Translations under genes and position numbers: made by a program | Shown: positions 22,936 to 34,900 of the stretch, piece after piece | Layout of the letters: every line of letters begins with the position of its first letter | Numbering within the stretch: position 1 is the first letter of the stretch | Notes under the pieces: model-generated | What the model saw: the letters and a program-made list of their open reading frames with translations, nothing else | Database searches by the model: none | What the model was told of the DNA's origin: nothing | Source of the DNA: Thermomonas sp. S9 | Lineage (GTDB): Bacteria > Pseudomonadota > Gammaproteobacteria > Xanthomonadales > Xanthomonadaceae | DNA: 64,000 bases | Direction: 5' to 3' | NCBI RefSeq assembly: GCF_024704365.1 | Contig: NZ_JAJDFY010000001.1 | Coordinates: 725,001 to 789,000, forward strand

Positions 22936-24093
22936 ATGAGTGCTTCCGCCGTTTCCCCGCGCCCGCCGCTGTATCGCCACTTCCACCGCATCGCCTGGCT
23001 GGCGGTGCTGCTGGCGGCCGGGGTGATCGTGTTCGGCGCCTTCGTGCGCCTGTCCAACGCCGGCCTCAGCTGCCCGGACTGGCCGACCTGCTACGGCCGC
23101 GCGGCGTGGCCGACGCATGCCGACCAGGTGCTGGATCACGCGGCCACCGCGATCCGTCCGGTGGTCCCGGAGAAGGCCTGGCGCGAGCAGGTGCACCGCA
23201 TGATCGCCGGGCTGCTGGGCCTGCTGGTGTTCAGCCTGGCGCTGCTGGCCACGCGCCGGCGGCCGCAGGGCTGGCTGCACGTGCTGGGCGCGGCCGCCGC
23301 GGTGGCGGCCGCCATCCCGCTGTACATGCGCGGCGCACACGGGCTGGCCTCGGTGCTGGCGGTGGCGGCCGAATTGCTGCTGCTGTCCGGCGCGCTGCGC
23401 TGGTCGAACGTCGATCTGGCGCGGGTGTCCACCCTGACCCTGGCGGTGATCATCTTCCAGGCCCTGCTGGGGATGTGGACGGTCACCTGGCTGCTGAAGC
23501 CGGCGGTGGTGATGGGGCATCTGCTGGGCGGGCTGACCACCTTCGCCCTGCTCACCTGGACCGCCTGGCGCGCCACCGATCGCCCGCTGCTGAGCGCGGA
23601 CGCGCGCCGGCTGCGGGTGCTGGTGGGCATCGGGTTGGCGCTGCTGGCGGTGCAGATCGCCCTCGGCGGCTGGACCAGCGCCAATTACGCCGCGCTGGCC
23701 TGCGGCAACGAGTTCCCGACCTGCGCCGGATCCTGGTGGCCGGCGCACGATTTCCGCGAAGGCTTCGTGCTGTGGCGCGGGATCGGGGTGGACTACGAAG
23801 GCGGCGTCCTCGACAACCCGGCGCGGATCGCGATCCAGCTGGCGCACCGGATGATGGCGGTGGTGGTGGCAGGCTACGTGCTGCTGCTGGCGCTGCGCCT
23901 GCTGCGCGCGCCCGGGCTGCGCGGCTGGGGCGCGCTGCTGGGGCTGCTGGTGTGCGTCCAGTTCGCGCTCGGCGTGGCCAACGTGCTGCTGTCGTTGCCG
24001 CTGCACGTGGCGGTGCTGCACAACGCCGGCGCGGTGCTGCTGCTGTTCCTGCTGGTGAGCCTGCTGGCGCGGCTGCGCCCGCCGGAGGCCTGA
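22936..24093 (+). CDS. ctaA: Heme A synthase
   Basis: CtaA/COX15 oxidises the C8 methyl of heme O to a formyl group. The 385-residue protein has eight membrane helices in two similar halves. Conserved His residues lie in [28 protein letters not shown] and LHNAGAVLL. The N-terminal [18 protein letters not shown] is the typical family signature. It is one codon from ctaB, so heme O and heme A synthesis are co-expressed. Confidence 0.95.
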   Translation: MSASAVSPRPPLYRHFHRIAWLAVLLAAGVIVFGAFVRLSNAGLSCPDWPTCYGRAAWPTHADQVLDHAATAIRPVVPEKAWREQVHRMIAGLLGLLVFSLALLATRRRPQGWLHVLGAAAAVAAAIPLYMRGAHGLASVLAVAAELLLLSGALRWSNVDLARVSTLTLAVIIFQALLGMWTVTWLLKPAVVMGHLLGGLTTFALLTWTAWRATDRPLLSADARRLRVLVGIGLALLAVQIALGGWTSANYAALACGNEFPTCAGSWWPAHDFREGFVLWRGIGVDYEGGVLDNPARIAIQLAHRMMAVVVAGYVLLLALRLLRAPGLRGWGALLGLLVCVQFALGVANVLLSLPLHVAVLHNAGAVLLLFLLVSLLARLRPPEA

Positions 24094-24094
24094 A

Positions 24095-25027
24095 GTGGGC
24101 CTGATGTCTCTGGCGCCACAGTACTGGGCGGTGACCAAGCCGCGGATCGTGGCGCTGATCGTGTTCACCGCCGTCATCGGCATGCTGCTGGCGATCCGCC
24201 CCGGCGAGGACTGGCCGTGGCTGCGGATGCTGGCGGCGAGCGTCGGCATCTGGCTGGCGGCGGCCAGCGCGGCGGCCATCAACCACCTGCTGGACGCGCG
24301 CATCGACCGGGTGATGGCGCGCACCGCCGAACGCCCGCTGGCCACCGGCGCGCTGCGCCCGGCGCAGGTGCTGGGCTTCGCGCTGCTGCTGGCGGCGCTG
24401 TCGATGGCGATCCTGCTGCTGTGGGTGAACTGGCTGTGCGCGCTGCTGACCTTCGGCGGCCTGATCGGCTATGCGATTGTCTACACCGGCCTGCTCAAGC
24501 GCGCCACGCCGCAGAACATCGTGATCGGCGGCCTGGCCGGCGCGGTGCCGCCGCTGCTGGGCTGGGCCGCGGTCAGCGGCATGCAGCGGCCGTGGGACTG
24601 GGCGCATGCGCTGCTGCTGGTGCTGATCATCTTCGTGTGGACGCCGCCGCATTTCTGGGCGCTGGCCATCTTCCGCCGCGAGGATTACTCGCGCGCGCTG
24701 GTGCCGATGCTGCCGGTGACCCACGGCGTCACCTACACGCGCTGGCAGATCCTGCTGTACACGATCCTGCTGGTGGTGGTGACGGTGCTGCCGTGGGCCG
24801 CGCACATGAGCGGCATCTTCTACCTGGCCGGCGCGCTGGTGCTGGGTGCGGTGTTCCTGTGGTACGCATGGCGGCTGCTGGATCCGCCAGACGACTTCTT
24901 TGCCATGCGCATGTTCAGGTACTCCATCGTGTACCTGATGGCGCTGTTCGGCTTTTTGCTGCTCGACCACTGGCTGATGCCGCTGCTGGGCGGCGTGCCG
25001 GTGCTGGAGCTCGTTCCGGCGGCGTGA
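24095..25027 (+). CDS. ctaB: Protoheme IX farnesyltransferase (heme O synthase)
   Basis: This UbiA-family prenyltransferase adds a farnesyl group to heme B. The 310-residue form starts at GTG 24095; ATG 24104 ([14 protein letters not shown]) is a close alternative. The first Asp-rich motif is [15 protein letters not shown] and the second region reads [17 protein letters not shown], both typical of CyoE/CtaB. Nine membrane helices are expected. The stop overlaps the alkB start (GTGA). Confidence 0.95.
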   Translation: MGLMSLAPQYWAVTKPRIVALIVFTAVIGMLLAIRPGEDWPWLRMLAASVGIWLAAASAAAINHLLDARIDRVMARTAERPLATGALRPAQVLGFALLLAALSMAILLLWVNWLCALLTFGGLIGYAIVYTGLLKRATPQNIVIGGLAGAVPPLLGWAAVSGMQRPWDWAHALLLVLIIFVWTPPHFWALAIFRREDYSRALVPMLPVTHGVTYTRWQILLYTILLVVVTVLPWAAHMSGIFYLAGALVLGAVFLWYAWRLLDPPDDFFAMRMFRYSIVYLMALFGFLLLDHWLMPLLGGVPVLELVPAA

Positions 25028-25668
25028 GCGACTTGTTCGCCAGCGCGACGGCCGGCAGTCGCAGTGCGCTGGGGGTGCAGGCGCATGTGCTGCACGGATT
25101 TGCGCAGCGGCAGGCGCCCGCGCTGTTGCGCGAGATTTCGGCAATCGCGGCGCAGGCCCCGTTCCGGCAGATGCGCACGCCGGGCGGGCGCCTGATCCGG
25201 GTCGCGATGACCAACTGCGGGGAATGCGGCTGGGTCAGCGACCGCCGCGGCTACCGTTATGCGGCGATCGACCCCGACAGCGGCCGGCCGTGGCCGGCCA
25301 TGCCCGCCGATTTCCTGCGGCTGGCGGCCGCGGCGGCGGCGCAGGCCGGATTCCCCGATTACCGGCCGCAGGCCTGCCTGATCAACCGCTATCGCGCCGG
25401 GGTCGGGATGGGGCTGCACCAGGACCGCGACGAGGACGATGCGGTGGCGCCGATCGTGTCGGTGTCGCTGGGGCTGCCCGCGGTGTTCCTGTGGGGCGGG
25501 CACACCCGGCAGGAGCGGCCGCGGGCGGTGCCGCTGGCGCATGGCGATGTGGTGGTCTGGGGCGGGGTGGACCGCATGCGCTTCCACGGCGTGCGCCCGC
25601 TGGCGCCGGGGTGCGATCCGGCCACCGGCGACTGCCGGCTCAACCTCACCTTCCGCAAGGTGCGTTGA
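25024..25668 (+). CDS. alkB: Alpha-ketoglutarate-dependent dioxygenase AlkB
   Basis: AlkB repairs 1-methyladenine and 3-methylcytosine by oxidative demethylation, using Fe(II), O2 and 2-oxoglutarate. The 214-residue protein starts at GTG 25024, overlapping the ctaB stop by three bases. Iron ligands are HQDRDE (His and Asp) and His in RFHGVRP. The 2-oxoglutarate arginines are in [10 protein letters not shown] and [10 protein letters not shown] is the substrate loop. It is followed by an Ada-like gene, giving a two-gene alkylation-repair pair, although AlkB may be read from the heme operon. Confidence 0.93.
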   Translation: MSDLFASATAGSRSALGVQAHVLHGFAQRQAPALLREISAIAAQAPFRQMRTPGGRLIRVAMTNCGECGWVSDRRGYRYAAIDPDSGRPWPAMPADFLRLAAAAAAQAGFPDYRPQACLINRYRAGVGMGLHQDRDEDDAVAPIVSVSLGLPAVFLWGGHTRQERPRAVPLAHGDVVVWGGVDRMRFHGVRPLAPGCDPATGDCRLNLTFRKVR

Positions 25669-25739
25669 GGCTGCACGGGCGCGCCGCGGCGTGCAAGAAG
25701 CGGGAGGCCGCGCCCGTGCGGCGGCGCTAGAGTGACGGC

Positions 25740-26606
25740 ATGAGCCACGCATCCCTGTCTGTTCCTTCGTCTGCTTCTTCCCGCGGCGATGCCGCCCTGG
25801 TCGCGGCCGCCTGCCGGCGGATCGAGCAGGCCGAAACGCCGCCCACGCTGGCCGCGCTGGCGCAGGCCGCCGGGCTGCCGCCGCATCGCTTCCATCGCCT
25901 GTTCCGCGCGCTCACCGGGCTCACGCCCCGCGCCTACGCGCAGGCGCGGCGCCGGCAGCGCGCGCAGACTGCCCTGGGCAAGCCCGGCAACGACGTGCTG
26001 CAAGCCGCGCTGGAGGCAGGGTTCAATGCGCCCAGCCGGTTTTACGCGAATGCGCCGGCGCTGCTGGGCATGCCGCCGGGGCGCTTCCGCGCGGGAGGCG
26101 CCGGGCTGCGCATCCAGTTCGCGCTGGGGCAATGTGCGCTCGGCGCGCTGCTGGTGGCGCGCAGCCCGCGCGGCCTGTGCGCGATCGCGCTCGGGGACGA
26201 TCCGGAGGAGCTGCTGCGCGCACTGCAGCAGCGGTTTGTGAATGCCGAGCTGATCGGCGGGGACGCGGAGTTCGAGCGTTGGGTCGCGCAGGTCGCGGGT
26301 TTCGTGGAGGCGCCGCGCATCGGCCTCGATCTGCCGCTGGACATCCAGGGCACCGCGTTCCAGCAGCGCGTGTGGCAGGCGCTGCGCAAGATTCCGCCGG
26401 GCCGTACCGCCAGCTATGCCGAGATCGCCGCGGCGATCGGCCGGCCGAAGGCGGTGCGCGCGGTGGCCGCCGCCTGCGCCGCCAATCCGCTGGCGGTGGC
26501 GATTCCCTGCCACCGCGTGGTGCGCAGCGACGGCGGCCTGTCCGGCTACCGCTGGGGCGTGGCGCGCAAGCAGGCGCTGCTGGCGCGCGAGGCGGCCCCG
26601 GGGTGA
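25740..26606 (+). CDS. AraC-type HTH / O6-methylguanine-DNA methyltransferase fusion (Ada-like)
   Basis: The 288-residue protein joins an AraC helix-turn-helix (about 20-115, PPTLAALAQAAGLPPHRFHRLF) to an Ogt domain (about 120-285). The methyl-acceptor Cys is in AIPCHRVV, with the DNA-clamping GRTASYAEIAAAIG upstream. The N-terminal Cys4 zinc domain of classical Ada, which senses phosphotriester damage, is missing. So repair of O6-methylguanine is expected, but the usual activation switch is not. The gene starts 71 bases after alkB with TAGAGT nearby as a possible -10 and may be transcribed on its own. Confidence 0.9.
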   Translation: MSHASLSVPSSASSRGDAALVAAACRRIEQAETPPTLAALAQAAGLPPHRFHRLFRALTGLTPRAYAQARRRQRAQTALGKPGNDVLQAALEAGFNAPSRFYANAPALLGMPPGRFRAGGAGLRIQFALGQCALGALLVARSPRGLCAIALGDDPEELLRALQQRFVNAELIGGDAEFERWVAQVAGFVEAPRIGLDLPLDIQGTAFQQRVWQALRKIPPGRTASYAEIAAAIGRPKAVRAVAAACAANPLAVAIPCHRVVRSDGGLSGYRWGVARKQALLAREAAPG

Positions 26607-26626
26607 GGTGGGTGCCGCTCGGCGCC

Positions 26627-29088
26627 TCAGGCGGCGGCCCGCGCCGCGCGGGGGGCGTGGGCCGCGCGCAGTTCCTCGCTGTCGAAGTCGTCCACCATGA
26701 TGGTGTCGAGGGTGAGCGCGCGCAGGGCCTCGAGCTGGGCGCGCTCGTCCACGCCGATCACTCCCAGGCGCACCGCCTCGTCCAACTGGGCGGGGAACTC
26801 GGTGCGTCGATCTGGCCGGACTTGAGCGCCTTGAGGAACTTGCGTTCCACCGGCTCGGCCGCGATCGCCTGCGTCAGGTAGCTGTTGATGCGGCCACCCG
26901 GGTTGTGGTCGCCGGGGGTCAGGAACACGCCGGCGGCCAGGCGCTCGCGCGCCTCGTTCGGGTTCATCAGCAGGTTGGCCACCCGCCGCGACAGGCGGTC
27001 GCCCGGGGCCACGGCGCGGCGGCCGAGCGGGAACACCAGCGGCCACAGCAGCCAGCCCAGCGGCCGGATCGGGAAGTTGCGCAGCGCCTGCGACAGCGCC
27101 AGCTCGATTTCATGCACGCCGTTGTGGAAGGCCCAGGCCAGCAGCGGCTTGTCCGCCTCCGGGCAGCCCTCGTCGTGGTGGCGCTTGAGCACCGCCGCCA
27201 GCATGTACAGATGGCTGAGCACGTCGCCGAGGCGGCCCGACAGCGATTCCTTGAACTTCAGGCGGCCGCCCAGCGCGCCCAGCGAAACATCGGTCAGCAG
27301 CGCCAGGTTCGCGGCATAGCGGTTGAGCTTGCGGAAGAACCTGCGGGTGTAGGCGTCGCCGGGTACGCCGGCCTGCAGCCGCGCGCTGGTGAGGCCGAAC
27401 CAGAACGAGCGCGCGGCGTTCGAGATCGCGCCGCCGATGTGCGGGTACAGCGCGGCGTCGAGCGCCTCCAGCCCGACCTTCGCATCCGGGTCCTGCGCCG
27501 CGCGCATCTCCTTGAGGATATAGGGATGGCAGAGGATCGAGCCCTGGCCGAAGATCAGCAGGCTGCGGGTCATGATGTTGGCGCCTTCCACCGTGATCGC
27601 GATCGGCGCCGCCTGCCAGCCGCGCCCGGCGAAGTTGCGCGGGCCGAGGATGATGCCCTTGCCGCCGATCACGTCCATCACGTCCTTGGAGACTTCGCGC
27701 GCCATCGTGGTGCAGTGGTACTTGGCGATCGCCGAGGGCACCGACGGCACATCGCCGCGATCCACCGCCGCGGCGGTGGCCTGCGACAGCGCGCTGATCA
27801 CATAGGCGCGCCCGCCGATCCGCGCCAGCGCTTCCTCCACGCCCTCGAAGCGGCCGACCGACAGCCCGAACTGCTTGCGGATGCGCGCATAGGCGCCGGT
27901 CACCACCGCGCCGGTCTTGGCGCCGCCGCTGGCGGTGGAGGGCAGGGTGATCGAGCGCCCGACCGCCAGGCATTCGTTGAGCATGTTCCAGCCCTTGCCG
28001 GCCATGTCCACGCCGCCGATCAGCTGGCTGAGCGGGATGAACACCTCGCGCCCGTGGATCGGGCCGTTCTGGAACGGCGAGTTCAGTGGGAAATGGCGGC
28101 GGCCCACTTCCACCCCGGGGGTGTCGCGCGGCAGCAGCGCCAGGGTGATGCCGATGTCGCGGGTCTCGCCCAGCAGCCCGTCGGGGTCGTACATGCGGAA
28201 GGCCAGGCCGATCAGGGTCGCCACCGGCGCCAGGGTGATGTAGCGCTTGTCGAAGGTGAGCTTGATGCCCAGCACGTTGGCACCGTTCCACTCACCCTTG
28301 CAGACGATGCCGTAATCCGGGATCGAAGTCGCGTCGGAGCCGGCGAACGGCCCGGTCAGGCCGAAGCAGGGCACTTCCTGGCCCGTCGCCAGGCGCGGCA
28401 GGTAGTAGTCCTTCTGCTCGCGGGTGCCGTAGCGGTGGATCAGCTCGCCCGGGCCCAGCGAATTGGGCACGCCGACGGTGGCGCTGACCACGCTCGAGAT
28501 CGAGGCGATCTTCTGGATCACCTTGTGGTGCGCCAGCGCGGAGAAGCCCAGGCCGCCGTACTCCTTCGGGATGATCATGCCGAAGAACCTGTTGCGCTTG
28601 AGGAAGTCCCACAGCTCCGGCGGCAGGTCGGCGTGCACGTGGGTGATTTCCCAGTCGTTGATCCGCCTGCACAGCTCTTCCACCGGGCCGTCGAGGAAGG
28701 CCTGCTCTTCGGGCGTGAGCTGCGGCTTGGGATAGGCCAGCAGCGTGTTCCAGTCGGGCATGCCGCTGAACAGGTCGCCCTCGAACCCGACCGAGCCGGT
28801 TTCCAGCGCGATCCGCTCGGTCTGCGACAGCGGCGGCAGCGCCTTGCGCAGCACGCGCAGGGCCGGCGCGGTCAGCAGCGGCTTGCGGATCGCCGGCACC
28901 AGCAGCGGCAGCGCGATCAGCGCCAGCAGCGCGGCGGCGACGAGGGTGGCGGTGGGGTTGGCCTGCAGCAGCCAGCAGGCCACCAGCAGGCTGGCCGCCA
29001 GTGCGGCCCAGGTCGCCAGGCGCAGGCGGTGGTAGGCGGCGAAGGCACCGCTGAGGATCAGGGCGAGGAAGGGCAGGACGATGCTCAT
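26627..29088 (-). pseudogene. fadE: Acyl-CoA dehydrogenase FadE, frameshifted near the 3' end
   Basis: FadE makes the first double bond in beta-oxidation of acyl-CoAs with FAD. The start MSIVLPFLALIL (29088) gives two N-terminal membrane helices, as in E. coli FadE, followed by the dehydrogenase core (PCFGLTGPFAGSDATS for substrate and flavin contact) and a C-terminal DUF1974 region. One base is missing near 26805 between KALKSGQIDA and EFPAQLDEAV; restored length is 820 residues, the family norm. The last 60 residues are conserved in the shifted frame, so an error is likely. The gene is divergent from a TetR regulator that probably controls it. Confidence 0.9.
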
Positions 29089-29155
29089 GACGGGGCTCCC
29101 GTGGCGCGGCGGATCGTAGGTGGACAAGCGTTGCGGGCGCAGGCCGGCAGGCTTA

Positions 29156-29173
29156 CCATACGCACTAGTATGG
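29156..29173. promoter_or_regulatory. Candidate TetR operator between fadE and the TetR gene
   Basis: CCATAC (29156-29161) and GTATGG (29168-29173) form a perfect inverted repeat around GCACTA. It lies between divergent start codons, about 68 bases from fadE and 86 from the regulator. A further GTATGG half-site is at 29241-29246, next to the regulator's start. The size suits a TetR dimer site; the link is inferred from position and symmetry. Confidence 0.6.
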
Positions 29174-29258
29174 CGCGTGGATATACGCTGTCAACGCGCA
29201 AACAAGAGCAAAAACTCAGCATACTTCACCCTGCCATGACGTATGGAACCCGCCTGCC

Positions 29259-29834
29259 ATGATTGAAGCCACCGCTCGCAGCGGACGCCTGAGCGCCGAT
29301 GACTGGGCCAAGGAAGCGCTGGATCAGATCGCCGAGCAGGGCGTGGCCTCGGTCGCGGTGGAACCGCTGGCGCGCCGCCTGGGCGTCACCAAGGGCAGCT
29401 TCTACTGGCACTTTCCCTCGCGCGATGCCCTGCTGCAGGCGGCGCTGGAGCGCTGGGAGCGCGACGAGCAGAACGCCTACGGCGCGCTGGAGGCGATCGC
29501 CGATCCCACCGAGCGCCTGCGCACCCTGTTCCGCCTGATCGCCCAGCACAGCAAGACCCACGTCATCTACTCCGAGCTGCTGAAGGCCGCTGGCCACCCG
29601 GCGGTGGACGCGGTGCTGGCGCACGTGCTGGAGCGCCGCATCGGCTTTCTGTTCACCTCGTTCCGCCAGGCCGGCCTGAGCCAGAAGGATGCCCTCAACC
29701 GGGCGCGCATGACCTACGCAATGTACGTGGGCGTGCTGCAGCTGGAGCTGCCGCGTTTCCAGGCCCGCCAGCCGATCGAAGGCTTCGATGGCTATATCGA
29801 GCACATGATGGCGACGCTGGTGCCGCAAGGCTGA
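29259..29834 (+). CDS. TetR/AcrR family transcriptional regulator
   Basis: The 191-residue protein has an N-terminal HTH (about 12-58) with the strong recognition-helix signature LARRLGVTKGSFYWHFPSRD, and a helical ligand-binding domain after residue 70. It is divergent from fadE across a 170-base gap that carries a matching palindrome. A likely role is acyl-CoA or fatty-acid-responsive repression of fadE and of itself; the ligand is not readable from sequence. Confidence 0.9.
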   Translation: MIEATARSGRLSADDWAKEALDQIAEQGVASVAVEPLARRLGVTKGSFYWHFPSRDALLQAALERWERDEQNAYGALEAIADPTERLRTLFRLIAQHSKTHVIYSELLKAAGHPAVDAVLAHVLERRIGFLFTSFRQAGLSQKDALNRARMTYAMYVGVLQLELPRFQARQPIEGFDGYIEHMMATLVPQG

Positions 29835-29921
29835 CCGCCGCCACGCGGCGTGTCGGTATCGGCGTGCCGCAGGCTGCAAACGATTTCAAGAACCGCTCCA
29901 TCGGCCAAGGACTCATGCCCC

Positions 29922-31677
29922 ATGACCAGCACACTCGAATCCCTCACCCAGTGGGTCGCCGAGGTGGCGCGGCTCACCCGCCCGGCCGCCATCCACTGGT
30001 GCGACGGCAGTGATGCCGAGAACGCGGCGCTGATCGCGCGGATGGAAGCCGACGGCACCCTGATCCGCCTCAACGAGGCCACCCATCCCGGCAGCTACCT
30101 GCACCGCTCGCACCCGGACGACGTCGCCCGCGTCGAGCACCTCACCTTCGTCTGCACCCGTGAGCGCGAGGACGCCGGCCCCAACAACCACTGGATGGCG
30201 CCAGCGGAGGCGCACGCCAGGATGGACGCGCTGTTCGACGGCTGCATGCAGGGCCGCACGCTGTACGTCATCCCCTACTGCATGGGCCCGATCGACTCGC
30301 CGCTCGTCGCGCTGCGGGGTGGAGATCACCGACTCGCCGTACGTGGTCGCCAACATGCGCATCATGACCCGCATGGGCGCGCCGGCGCTGGCGCGGATCG
30401 AGCGCGAGGGCCGCTTCGTGAAGGGGCTGCACTCCACCGGCGAACTCGACCCCGAGCGCCGCTTCATCATGCACTTCCCCGAGGAGCTGACGATCAAGTC
30501 CTACGGCTCCGGCTACGGCGGCAACGCGCTGCTGGGCAAGAAGTGCCACGCGCTGCGCATCGCCAGCCACCAGGCGCGCCAGGAAGGCTGGCTGGCCGAG
30601 CACATGCTGATCCTCGGGATCGAGACCCCGCAGGGCCGGACCCACTACATCGCCGCCGCGTTTCCCTCGGCCTGCGGCAAGACCAACCTGGCCATGCTGA
30701 TTCCGCCGGAAGGCTACCGCCGCGCCGGCTGGAAGGTCTGGACCATTGGCGACGACATCTGCTGGATGCGTCCCGGCGCCGACGGTCGCCTGTATGCGAT
30801 CAACCCGGAGGCCGGCTTTTTCGGGGTGGCCCCAGGCACATCGGCCAAGTCCAATCCGAACGCGCTGGCCTCGGTGCAGGCCAACACCATCTTCACCAAC
30901 GTCGGCGTCACCGCGGACCACCAGCCGTGGTGGGAAGGCATCGACAACGGCCTCACCCCGGCGCTGGACTGGCGCGGCGAGCCGTTCGACCCGGCCAAGC
31001 GCCCGGCCGCGCATCCGAACGCGCGCTTCACCGTCAGTGCCCGCCAGTGCCCGTCGTACTCGCCGATGGCCGAGGACCCGCAGGGCGTGCCGATCAGCGC
31101 CATCGTGTGCGGTGGTCGCCGCGCCTCGCTGGCGCCGCTGGTGTTCCAGGCGCGCGACTGGACCCACGGCGTGCTGGTGGGGGCGGCGATGGGCTCGGAG
31201 ACCACCGCCGCGGCGACCGGCGCGGTCGGCGTGATGCGCCGCGACCCGATGGCGATGAAGCCGTTCTGCGGCTACAACTTCGCCGACTACTTCGCGCACT
31301 GGCTGTCGTTCGACCGCCCGGGCGCGCAGCTGCCCGCGATCTTCCACGTCAACTGGTTCCGCAAGGGCGACGACGGCGCGTTCCTGTGGCCCGGCTTCGG
31401 CGACAACCTGCGCGTGCTGGAGTGGATGATCGGGCGGGTGGAAGGCCGCGCCGGCGCGGTCGAGACCCCGATCGGCCACCTGCCGGCCGAGGCCGACCTC
31501 AACCTCGAGGGTGTGGCGCTGTCCGACGAGGCGCGCGCCAAGCTGTTCGGCCTCGACCATGCGGGCTGGCAGGCCGAGTTCGCCAGCATCGGCCGCTACC
31601 TCGAGGACTACGGCCCGCGCCTGCCGCAGGCCCTGCGCGCGGAGCAACAGCGCATCGCACGCGCCCTGGCGGCCTGA
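29922..31677 (+). pseudogene. pckG: Phosphoenolpyruvate carboxykinase (GTP), frameshifted
   Basis: PckG converts oxaloacetate and GTP to phosphoenolpyruvate, the entry step of gluconeogenesis. Start MTSTLESLTQW at 29922. GTP-class signatures are present: GSGYGGNALLGKK, the kinase-1a P-loop FPSACGKTNLAM, and NWFRKGDDG. One extra base near 30306 disrupts the frame between GPIDSPL and GVEITDSPYV; removing it gives 584 residues, close to the roughly 600 of the family. Everything after it is intact, so this is probably a sequencing insertion. It follows the TetR gene by 87 bases, but no functional link is clear. Confidence 0.9.
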
Positions 31678-31707
31678 CCGATCAGCGCCAACGCGGCGTT
31701 CCTCCCC

Positions 31708-31740
31708 GCAAGCCCCGGCACCCGCCGGGGCTTGCCGTTT
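31708..31740 (+). terminator. Intrinsic terminator after pckG
   Basis: GCAAGCCCCGGC (31708-31719), the loop ACCC and GCCGGGGCTTGC (31724-31735) make a perfect 12-base-pair stem. It is followed by CGTTTG, a weak T-tract. It lies 30 bases after the pckG stop. Confidence 0.82.
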
Positions 31741-31843
31741 GTGCCGCCAGCCGCAACCGGCGCCGTGCCGTCAAGTTCCGCCCGGCACCCGTTGCGCCTG
31801 AAACTGAATGCGCAGATAGCATCATGAATGCGGCCTGAGGGCC

Positions 31844-31873
31844 TTGTTAAAGAATTGTTGACTGGTCTATAGT
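31844..31873 (+). promoter_or_regulatory. Sigma-70-like promoter of the TonB-dependent receptor gene
   Basis: TTGTTA (31844-31849) and TATAGT (31868-31873) are separated by 18 bases in a locally AT-rich patch. Transcription would start near 31880 and leave a leader of about 70 bases before ATG 31951. Confidence 0.55.
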
Positions 31874-31950
31874 CGGACAGTCGGGCCATCGCAGGCCGGG
31901 CGTATCTGTACAACTTCTAGTCACTTCGTCCCACATGGGGGTTACACACA

Positions 31951-34900
31951 ATGGCTTCTAATTACCTGGCCAAGGGCCTGAAGCGAAGCGCACTGACCGT
32001 TGCTCTGGGTCTGTGCTTCGCGGGTGGCGTGCAGGCGCAAAGCACCACGGGCGGCATCAACGGTTCCGCGCCGGCAGGCTCGACCGTGACCGTGACCAAC
32101 AACAGCGGCTTCACCCGCACCGTCAATGTCGATGAGAACGGCCGCTACAACTTCAACAACCTGCCGGTCGGCAGCTACACCGTGACCTCCGGCAGCGAGA
32201 AGCGGGAAGTGGTGGTGACCGTCGGCTCCAGCGTGGCCGCCTCCTTCGGTGGCGCCACCACCCTCGGGACCGTCACCGTCACCGGCACGAGCATCGCGCC
32301 GATCGACACCACGACGCTGGATACCCGTTCCGTGGTCACGGCGCAGCAGCTGGAACGCCTGCCGCTGGCGCGTTCCGCTGAGGCCATTGCGCTTCTTGCC
32401 CCGGGCGCGGTCACTGGCGCCGCTGGCTTCTTCGGTGGCCTGGTGTCCTTCGGCGGCTCCGGTGTGTCCGAGAACGCTTACTACGTGAACGGCTACTTCA
32501 CCGGCGAGCCGGTGTCCAACCTCGGTGGGTTCACCCTGCCGTACCAGGCCATCGAGCAGCAGGAAACCTTCCTGGGTGGCTACAGCGCGAAGTACGGCCG
32601 CTCCGACGGTGGCGTGATCAGCCAGATCGGCAAGCGCGGCACCAATGACTGGCATTTCGGTGGCCAGGTGACCTACATCCCGAAGAGCCTGCGCGGCACG
32701 CAGAAGGATATTTACTTCCCGAATCTGAGCCTGCCGAGCGGCTACAGCTACGAAGACTCGTCCCTGCCGGGCACGCTCTTCCAGCGTGGCAAGGAGACCA
32801 CCTCCTGGAGCCACAGCCTACACCGCCTACGCCAGCGGTCCCATCATCAAGGACCGCCTGTTCTTCTTCGCGTTGGGCGAGTGGAACCGCACCGAGGCCA
32901 CCACGCCTCCGTCGAAGCTAGCCTCGGCGATGCGCCTGACCGACAACACCACCAAGAATCCGAAGCTGTACGGCAAGCTGGACTGGTCGATCACCGACAA
33001 CCACCTTCTCGAATACACCTACCTGAGTGACAAGTCTGACCGTACGGGGCAGTTCTATGCCTACGACTTCGCCACGGGTAACGTGGGTGCCGTGCTGACG
33101 GCGGTGCCGGATCCGTTCTATCAGAAGAACGAGATCAATATCGCCAAATACACGGGCTATCTCACCGACACGCTCACCCTGAGCGCTATGTACGGCGAGA
33201 GCACCCTGCACAAGCGCCAGATCAACCCGTCCATCCTGCCGGGCGTGCCGCTGCTGGGCGGCGTCACCAACCAGAATCCGGCGATCACGGGCGGCACCCC
33301 GATCACCAACAACCAGAGCGGTGCCGTTGGTATCAATGCCAAGGACAAGAGCAAGGGGATGCGCGTCGACCTCGAGTGGGTGCTGGGGCGCCACACGCTG
33401 ACCGCCGGCATCGACAACATCAAGTTCGAGGCCTTCAACGAAGGCCAGGATCAGCTGGTCGATCGTTGGATTTATGGCCGTACCACCGGCAACATCGTTC
33501 CGGGACACGTCGGTAGCCCGGCGAGTCCGTCCAATCCGAACGGTTACTACGCTTACAAACTGATCTTCAAGACCGCGACCAGCATGTCGCTGGATCAGAA
33601 GGCGTACTATCTGGAAGACCGCTGGCAGATCACGGACAATTTCCTGCTGTCGCTGGGTATCCGCAACGACAAGTTCACCAACAAGAACAATGTGGGCGAA
33701 GCCTATCTCGACGCGAAGAACCAGTGGGCGCCGCGCATTGGCTTCTCGTGGGACGTGAACGGCGATGCCTCGATGAAGGTGTTTGGTAACGCGGGCCGCT
33801 ACTTCCTGGCGCTGCCGAACAACGTCGCCATCCGCGGCGCTTCGGCCTCGACCTTCACCCGTGAATACTTCACCTACACCGGCATCGCGCCAGATGGCAC
33901 CCCGACCGGCCTGACCCCGGTGCCGCGTACCGACGGCGGCAGCGGTCCGTATTCGTCGAATGGCGAGTATGGCACCCCGGTCGACGTGAAGGCCTTCGCG
34001 CCTTCGGATCTGAAGAACATGTATCAGGATGAGTTCATCCTGGGCATGGAGAAGATGCTGACCCCGAACCTGATGCTGGGCGCCAAGCTGACTCACCGCA
34101 GCCTCAAGGCCGCGGTGGACGACTTCTGCGATCCTTACGCCCTGATGGATGCGGCGGGTCTGACTCCGGTCGACTTCCAGAACGGTAAGTTCATCGCAAC
34201 CAACTCGGGCGGTAATCGGATGGAGGTTGCCTTCTGCTACATGTTCAATCCGGGCGGCAGCAATACCTACAGCTTTGCCAACGTGGACGCTAGCAACAAT
34301 CCCACCGGCACCCGCACCGACATCAAGATCAGCTCCGCGCAGCTGGGCTTCGATCAGGGCGTGAAGCGCACCTATGTCGCGCTTGACCTCTATCTGGATC
34401 GTCCGTGGGATGGCAAGTGGGAGGCCCGCATCGACTACACCTTCAGCAAGAGCCGCGGCAATACCGAGGGCCAGGTGAAGTCCGAGTTCGGCCAGACCAA
34501 TATCTCCAAGACCCAGGATTGGGATGCGGCCGCGCTCATGCGCTACTCCTATGGCTATCTGGCCAACGACCGCCGGCATCAGTTGAAGATGCGCGGCAGC
34601 TACGCCATCACCGACGAGTGGCTGGTGTCGGGCAACGTCCGCATCGTGTCGGGTGCGCCGATCAGCTGCCTGGGCTATTTCAACCCCGGTAACATCGACG
34701 AAAACGATCCGGCGGCCGACCCGGTTGGCTATGGTTCCAGCTATCACACCTGCTTCGGCCAGATTGCGACCCCGGGCAGCCAGCGCACGCCCTGGACCAA
34801 GACCATCGATTTGGGTCTGGTCTACCGCCCCGCTTACTTCGACAAGAAGCTCGCGGTGGGGTTGAACGTGCGCAACCTGACCAACGATCGCAAGGTTACC

